A DNA stretch of 7,924 bases from Verrucomicrobiota bacterium. GTDB taxonomy: Bacteria; Verrucomicrobiota; Verrucomicrobiia; Chthoniobacterales; UBA10450. Position 1 is the first letter of the stretch; every line of letters starts with the position of its first letter. The DNA is taken from assembly GCA_003218525.1 (NCBI GenBank), contig QHNU01000183.1, positions 1 to 7,924 of the forward strand, read 5' to 3'. The position numbers and the translations under genes were made by a program. The notes beneath the pieces are model-generated. The model was given only the letters and a program-made list of their open reading frames with translations. It was not told the DNA's origin and ran no database searches. Shown in pieces: positions 5,247 through 7,924 of the stretch.

Positions 5247-7121
5247 ATGAAGAAATTTTCCTTTCTAGTTTTGCCATTGGCGCTGTCCATCTCCTTTGTC
5301 GCCTGCCAACGACCACAAACCGAGGAAGAACGACGCGCCGAAATTGATCGCGAAGTGGAACAACGTCTTGCGGCCGAACGTCAACAGCAGCAAGAACAGC
5401 AACTTCATCAACGCGAGGCGGAATTGAATGCACGAGAACAATCACTCGGCCAAAAAGAAAGGCAGGAGACAACGCCCATGATTTCCGGGGACCGGGTGGC
5501 GCGCGAGTCGACTACCAGTGCCAAGGACGATCAGTCGACCGGGTCTTACTCAATGTTCTACGCCAAGCTCGAGCCATACGGCGATTGGATCGAGACGGGC
5601 GACTACGGCTACGTCTATCGCCCGCGTGAAGCGACGAATACTCGTTGGCGGCCCTATATGAACGGGCATTGGGTTTATACCGATGCCGGGTGGACGTGGA
5701 TTTCGGAGGAACCCTTCGGGTGGGCAACTTATCATTATGGGCGGTGGACCCGGATTCGCAGCGTCGGCTGGGTTTGGGTGCCGGCGGACGAATGGGCTTC
5801 AGCGTGGGTTTCGTGGCGCAAAGGATCCGATTACGTTGGTTGGGCACCGTTGCCGCCAGAAGCTCGCTTCGATCGGCGAAGCGGTATCCGCAACTGGTCC
5901 GATAGTTACTACGACATTGGACCCGACCAATATGTCTTCGTACCCACGCGGCAATTCGGCGAAAAGCGAGTCGAACGCGTAATCCTGCCCGAGCAGCGCA
6001 ACGTTACGATCATTAATCAGACGACGAACGTCACAAACATCTCTTACAACAACACCATCATCGTCAACCAGGGACCGAGTTACGAGGAATTGCGAACACA
6101 AACTCAGACGCCCATCAAACGTTTGCGCCTGGAGCGGCAGACTAATGTGCAGATGAATGATCCGCGGGCAATCGTGCGTGGCGACGTTGTGGAAATTCCC
6201 GCACCGGTCATTGCGCCTGTGCGTCCGAACGAACGTCCACGGACCATCAAGCAAACTATTGCCCAAGCGACTGTTGATTTGGGTTGGGCCGCAATCAACA
6301 ACCAACGCGAAGCCGAACAGGCGCGGACGAAAATTAAATCGGAAGCGACTCCACCGCGCGATGCACCACCGAAAAAATTTGTGCGCGCAACCGAGACAAA
6401 CCCCGCAGCAGTCCCGACAGCAACCCTAACACCGGCGTCTGCCTCGACGTCTCCTGCACGCGCTACCTACACTTCGACGCCGATTCCGCGGCCTGGATTT
6501 ACACCGGGCGCAACCGCGGTGCCGATTAGTACGCCGACCTCCTCACCAATATCACCGCCGGAATCAACCGAAGCTGCGCGCGCGACACCAAGCTCGGCTC
6601 CGGCTAACTCGCCCTTGAACCGCGGAACGCCAGAAGAGCCACACTCGCCTGCGCGCCCCGTCAATACCGCTCCCGGCTCAGCGACTCCTGCTACTCAACG
6701 GGGAAAGCTCAAGAGCGTTGCGCGACAGTTCGAGAAACAAGCAACGGTGCCGATGAAGTCTCCCGCGATCAGTCCCCGCGCGATTGAGAATGCCACACCG
6801 CTGCCGACGCCAAGTGCAATCACCACGCCGTCAGTCACGCCCCGACCGGCTGTGACGCCAGCGCCGAGCTCGCCTGTTGCTGCCGAAGCATCGCCGCCCA
6901 GTCAGGGCGGTCGCTCTAGAGCGCTGCCGAACCCGGAGAGGAGCGGAAATCCTGCGATAGTCCAGCCTGGCGTTAGGCCCGGAGTGTCGGCCTCGCCGGC
7001 TGAGACCATTACTCCCGCCGAGAGCGGCAATGACGATCAGGGAAAACGGGACAAAGGTGCTCGCCGCAAGCAAAGTGGGTCGTCTCCATCGACTTCGCCG
7101 TCACCTGCGGGCGGCCAATGA
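5247..7121 (+). CDS. Large lipoprotein with coiled coil, Trp/Tyr-rich DUF6600-like domain and Pro/Thr/Ser-rich tail
   Basis: No enzymatic function is recognisable. The 624-residue product starts with a lipoprotein signal (MKKFSFLVLPLALSISFVAC, modifiable Cys20), so it is probably anchored in a membrane facing the periplasm. Residues 24-75 are a Glu/Gln/Arg-rich coiled coil. Residues about 101-210 are strikingly aromatic, with repeated units such as YAKLEPYGDWIETGDYGYVY, RWRPYMNGHWVYTDAGWTW, FGWATYHYGRW, GWVWVPADEWASAWVSW and YVGWAPLPPEA; this matches the pattern I know as DUF6600, common in Verrucomicrobia and some Proteobacteria. Residues 242-268 are Asn/Thr/Ile-rich (NVTIINQTTNVTNISYNNT). 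From about 368 to the end the chain is low-complexity Pro/Thr/Ser/Ala, with scattered basic patches and a basic stretch near 600-610. AAAGG at 5230-5234 lies 12 bp before the ATG and may be the ribosome binding site. A cell-envelope or surface structural role is inferred. The gene converges on the ligase with a 4-bp gap. Confidence 0.88.
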   Translation: MKKFSFLVLPLALSISFVACQRPQTEEERRAEIDREVEQRLAAERQQQQEQQLHQREAELNAREQSLGQKERQETTPMISGDRVARESTTSAKDDQSTGSYSMFYAKLEPYGDWIETGDYGYVYRPREATNTRWRPYMNGHWVYTDAGWTWISEEPFGWATYHYGRWTRIRSVGWVWVPADEWASAWVSWRKGSDYVGWAPLPPEARFDRRSGIRNWSDSYYDIGPDQYVFVPTRQFGEKRVERVILPEQRNVTIINQTTNVTNISYNNTIIVNQGPSYEELRTQTQTPIKRLRLERQTNVQMNDPRAIVRGDVVEIPAPVIAPVRPNERPRTIKQTIAQATVDLGWAAINNQREAEQARTKIKSEATPPRDAPPKKFVRATETNPAAVPTATLTPASASTSPARATYTSTPIPRPGFTPGATAVPISTPTSSPISPPESTEAARATPSSAPANSPLNRGTPEEPHSPARPVNTAPGSATPATQRGKLKSVARQFEKQATVPMKSPAISPRAIENATPLPTPSAITTPSVTPRPAVTPAPSSPVAAEASPPSQGGRSRALPNPERSGNPAIVQPGVRPGVSASPAETITPAESGNDDQGKRDKGARRKQSGSSPSTSPSPAGGQ

Positions 7122-7125
7122 ATTA

Positions 7126-7713
7126 TCAGCTGAGAGCTTGATGATGTTGCTCCGCCGCAAGCTGGCGCGCGTAAGCGAGCGTGTCGATCGCGTCCACCGT
7201 TTTATCACGCCGGATCGCTTTGATTCGCGGAAAGCGGAGCGCAAGACCACTGGCGTGACGCGTGCTTGGCTGGATCGAGTTAAATGCGACCTCGAGGACA
7301 ATATCCGGTTTCACTTCCCGATAGCGCCCGCGGTCGAGAATAGTGTTGCGTTTGAAATGCTCGGTTAGTTCCGCGATCTCAAGATCCGTCAATCCGCTGT
7401 AAGCTTTGCCAATCGGAAGCAGTTCGTCCGTCGATTCATCACGGACGGCAAAGGTATAATCGCTGAGAACGTGATTGCGTTTGCCGTGGCCGAGTTCGGC
7501 TGCGACCACCACCACGTCAAGCGTCGCCAGCTCCTTTTTCAGTTTGAACCAAAACATCCCCCGGCGGCCGGGGGAATAAAAACTCTCCGGATCTTTGATC
7601 ATTAAACCCTCATTCGATCGCAACCGCGCATTCTTGAATTCGCGCTCAATCGCGCCAGCAGAATTGGCCGAAGCGACTTCGGAAACCTGAAATTGCGGAG
7701 CACGCGTGCGTAT
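7126..7713 (-). CDS. ATP-dependent DNA ligase, C-terminal part (motifs IV-V plus OB-fold), 5' end disrupted
   Basis: ATP-dependent ligases seal nicks through a lysyl-AMP intermediate. This fragment carries nucleotidyltransferase motif IV (NEGLMIKDPES, near 7582-7614), the PGRRG turn, motif V (WFKLKKE, near 7531-7551) and the C-terminal OB-fold, starting at LDVVVVAAELGHGKRNHVLS and ending with LEVAFNSIQPS and the terminal RFPRIKAIRRDKTVDAIDTL. Family-like sequence continues upstream in the same frame past the TTG at 7621-7623 (APQFQVSEVASANSAGAIER lies there), so that TTG, just before motif IV, is not a credible start. Similarity fades around 7700-7713 and a stop follows at 7726-7728. Motif I with the catalytic Lys and motifs III and IIIa are missing on this strand; motifs III and IIIa are on the opposite strand immediately to the right. 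As read here the gene cannot make an active ligase. It converges with the large lipoprotein gene, separated by 7122-7125. Which ligase subfamily (LigB-, LigC- or LigD-like) is undecided. Confidence 0.88.
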   Translation of the reverse strand: MRTRAPQFQVSEVASANSAGAIEREFKNARLRSNEGLMIKDPESFYSPGRRGMFWFKLKKELATLDVVVVAAELGHGKRNHVLSDYTFAVRDESTDELLPIGKAYSGLTDLEIAELTEHFKRNTILDRGRYREVKPDIVLEVAFNSIQPSTRHASGLALRFPRIKAIRRDKTVDAIDTLAYARQLAAEQHHQALS

Positions 7714-7924
7714 TTTCGGCCGATGTCATCTTGGACGGCGAAATTATCGCCTTTGACGAAGGCCGAAGACTTACCTTCTTCGATCTGCAAAAACGGCTTG
7801 GACGAAAAAACGAGACGGCAGACCTGTTCGCCGTTGCGTCGGCTGACGTGCCGGTTGTCTTTGTCGCCTTCGACCTTCTGTTTCTCGACGGACGATCCCT
7901 CTTAAAAACGCCATTGCAGGAGCG
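7686..7924 (+). pseudogene. ATP-dependent DNA ligase adenylation-domain fragment (motifs III and IIIa), inverted, runs off window
   Basis: The plus-strand frame containing the codon at 7722-7724 stays open from after a stop at 7635-7637 to the window end. From about 7686 it reads as a ligase nucleotidyltransferase domain: PEIAEHACVFSADVILDGEI with motif III (ILDGEIIAFD), then LTFFDLQKRLGRKNETADLF, motif IIIa (VVFVAFDLLFLDG, near 7854-7892) and RSLLKTPLQE at the edge. In an intact ligase this stretch lies just before the part found on the minus strand (7126-7713), with a linker of perhaps 10-20 residues still missing. No start codon or motif I precedes it on this strand; the sequence left of 7686 in this frame does not resemble a ligase. 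It is therefore an inverted internal piece of the same gene or of a near-identical copy. The motif assignment is confident; the cause of the inversion is not settled. Confidence 0.85.
7700..7709. other. 10-bp perfect palindrome at the ligase inversion junction
   Basis: GCACGCGTGC is its own reverse complement and lies where the minus-strand ligase reading (IRTRAPQFQ) and the plus-strand ligase reading (EIAEHACVF) meet. Both readings look family-like up to or into this site. It may be the microhomology used for strand switching or recombination, or part of a longer inverted repeat whose partner lies beyond the window. The palindrome itself is directly visible; its role is inferred. Confidence 0.6.

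Noticed and set aside
5799..6305. Minus-strand 168-residue open frame
   Set aside because: It lies antisense inside the large lipoprotein gene, has no recognisable domain, and the sense frame has clear signal peptide and repeat structure.
6350..7118. Possible periodic repeat array in the Pro/Thr/Ser-coding tail of the large lipoprotein
   Set aside because: Short ACGCC/CCGAC-like words recur because of biased amino-acid composition; no fixed repeat length or alignable unit was found.
7030..7368. Plus-strand 112-residue open frame spanning the lipoprotein end and the ligase
   Set aside because: It crosses two convergent, well-supported genes, is Arg-rich as expected for a shadow frame, and lacks any domain.
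7126..7623. Treating the minus-strand frame from TTG 7621-7623 as a complete 165-residue gene
   Set aside because: The TTG lies just before ligase motif IV, and ligase-like sequence continues upstream of it in the same frame, so it is an internal codon of a truncated ligase and not a natural start.
7693..7905. Plus-strand 70-residue open frame starting near the ligase junction
   Set aside because: It is out of frame with the ligase motifs encoded on the same strand and its product shows no family features.
1..7924. tRNA, rRNA, CRISPR array, insertion sequence or recombinase gene
   Set aside because: None was seen on either strand: no regularly spaced direct repeats, no transposase or integrase motifs, and no tRNA-like cloverleaf with a T-loop; the element at 5120-5178 is branched but lacks tRNA consensus.

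Overview
The window looks like a chromosomal segment of a moderately GC-rich Gram-negative bacterium, most likely Verrucomicrobiota (soil Chthoniobacterales-like). The clues are a stand-alone bacterial SWIB-domain protein, two lipoproteins of types I associate with that phylum (one ending in a GYVDVRGFPPGTEVKDPYT-type tail, one carrying a Trp/Tyr-rich DUF6600-like domain), Pro/Thr-rich tails, and genes that mostly lack strong Shine-Dalgarno sequences. The taxonomic call is inference; there is no rRNA or marker phylogeny here.

Layout. On the minus strand at the left lie a SWIB-domain protein (13-297) and, upstream of it, a response regulator fused to a PP2C/SpoIIE-type serine phosphatase (360-1532). 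A 158-bp divergent spacer separates them from a plus-strand run: a small lipoprotein (1691-2074), aroA (2175-3524), cmk (3588-4256), plsC (4253-4870) and a small single-pass membrane protein (4863-5060). The last three overlap by 4 and 8 bp and look translationally coupled, while aroA and cmk are separated by two consecutive stem-loops, each followed by five Ts. A 186-bp spacer carries a compact branched inverted-repeat element (5120-5178). Then comes a large lipoprotein with coiled coil, aromatic domain and Pro-rich tail (5247-7121). It converges, with a 4-bp gap, on the C-terminal part of an ATP-dependent DNA ligase on the minus strand (7126 to about 7713).

The most unusual thing is at the right end. 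The ligase is broken head-to-head: motifs IV and V and the C-terminal OB-fold are on the minus strand, while motifs III and IIIa of what looks like the same enzyme are on the plus strand from about 7686 to the window edge. The two parts complement each other and meet around a perfect 10-bp palindrome (7700-7709). This is either an inversion inside the gene or an inverted chimera from amplification or assembly; the sequence beyond the right edge would decide.

Functionally, the central block joins shikimate-pathway (aroA), pyrimidine nucleotide (cmk) and phospholipid (plsC) synthesis, a housekeeping cluster. The aroA product has the four sequence signatures of class II EPSP synthases and an alanine at the position equivalent to E. 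coli Gly96, so it may be relatively glyphosate-insensitive. No tRNA, rRNA, CRISPR array, transposase or prophage gene was seen.
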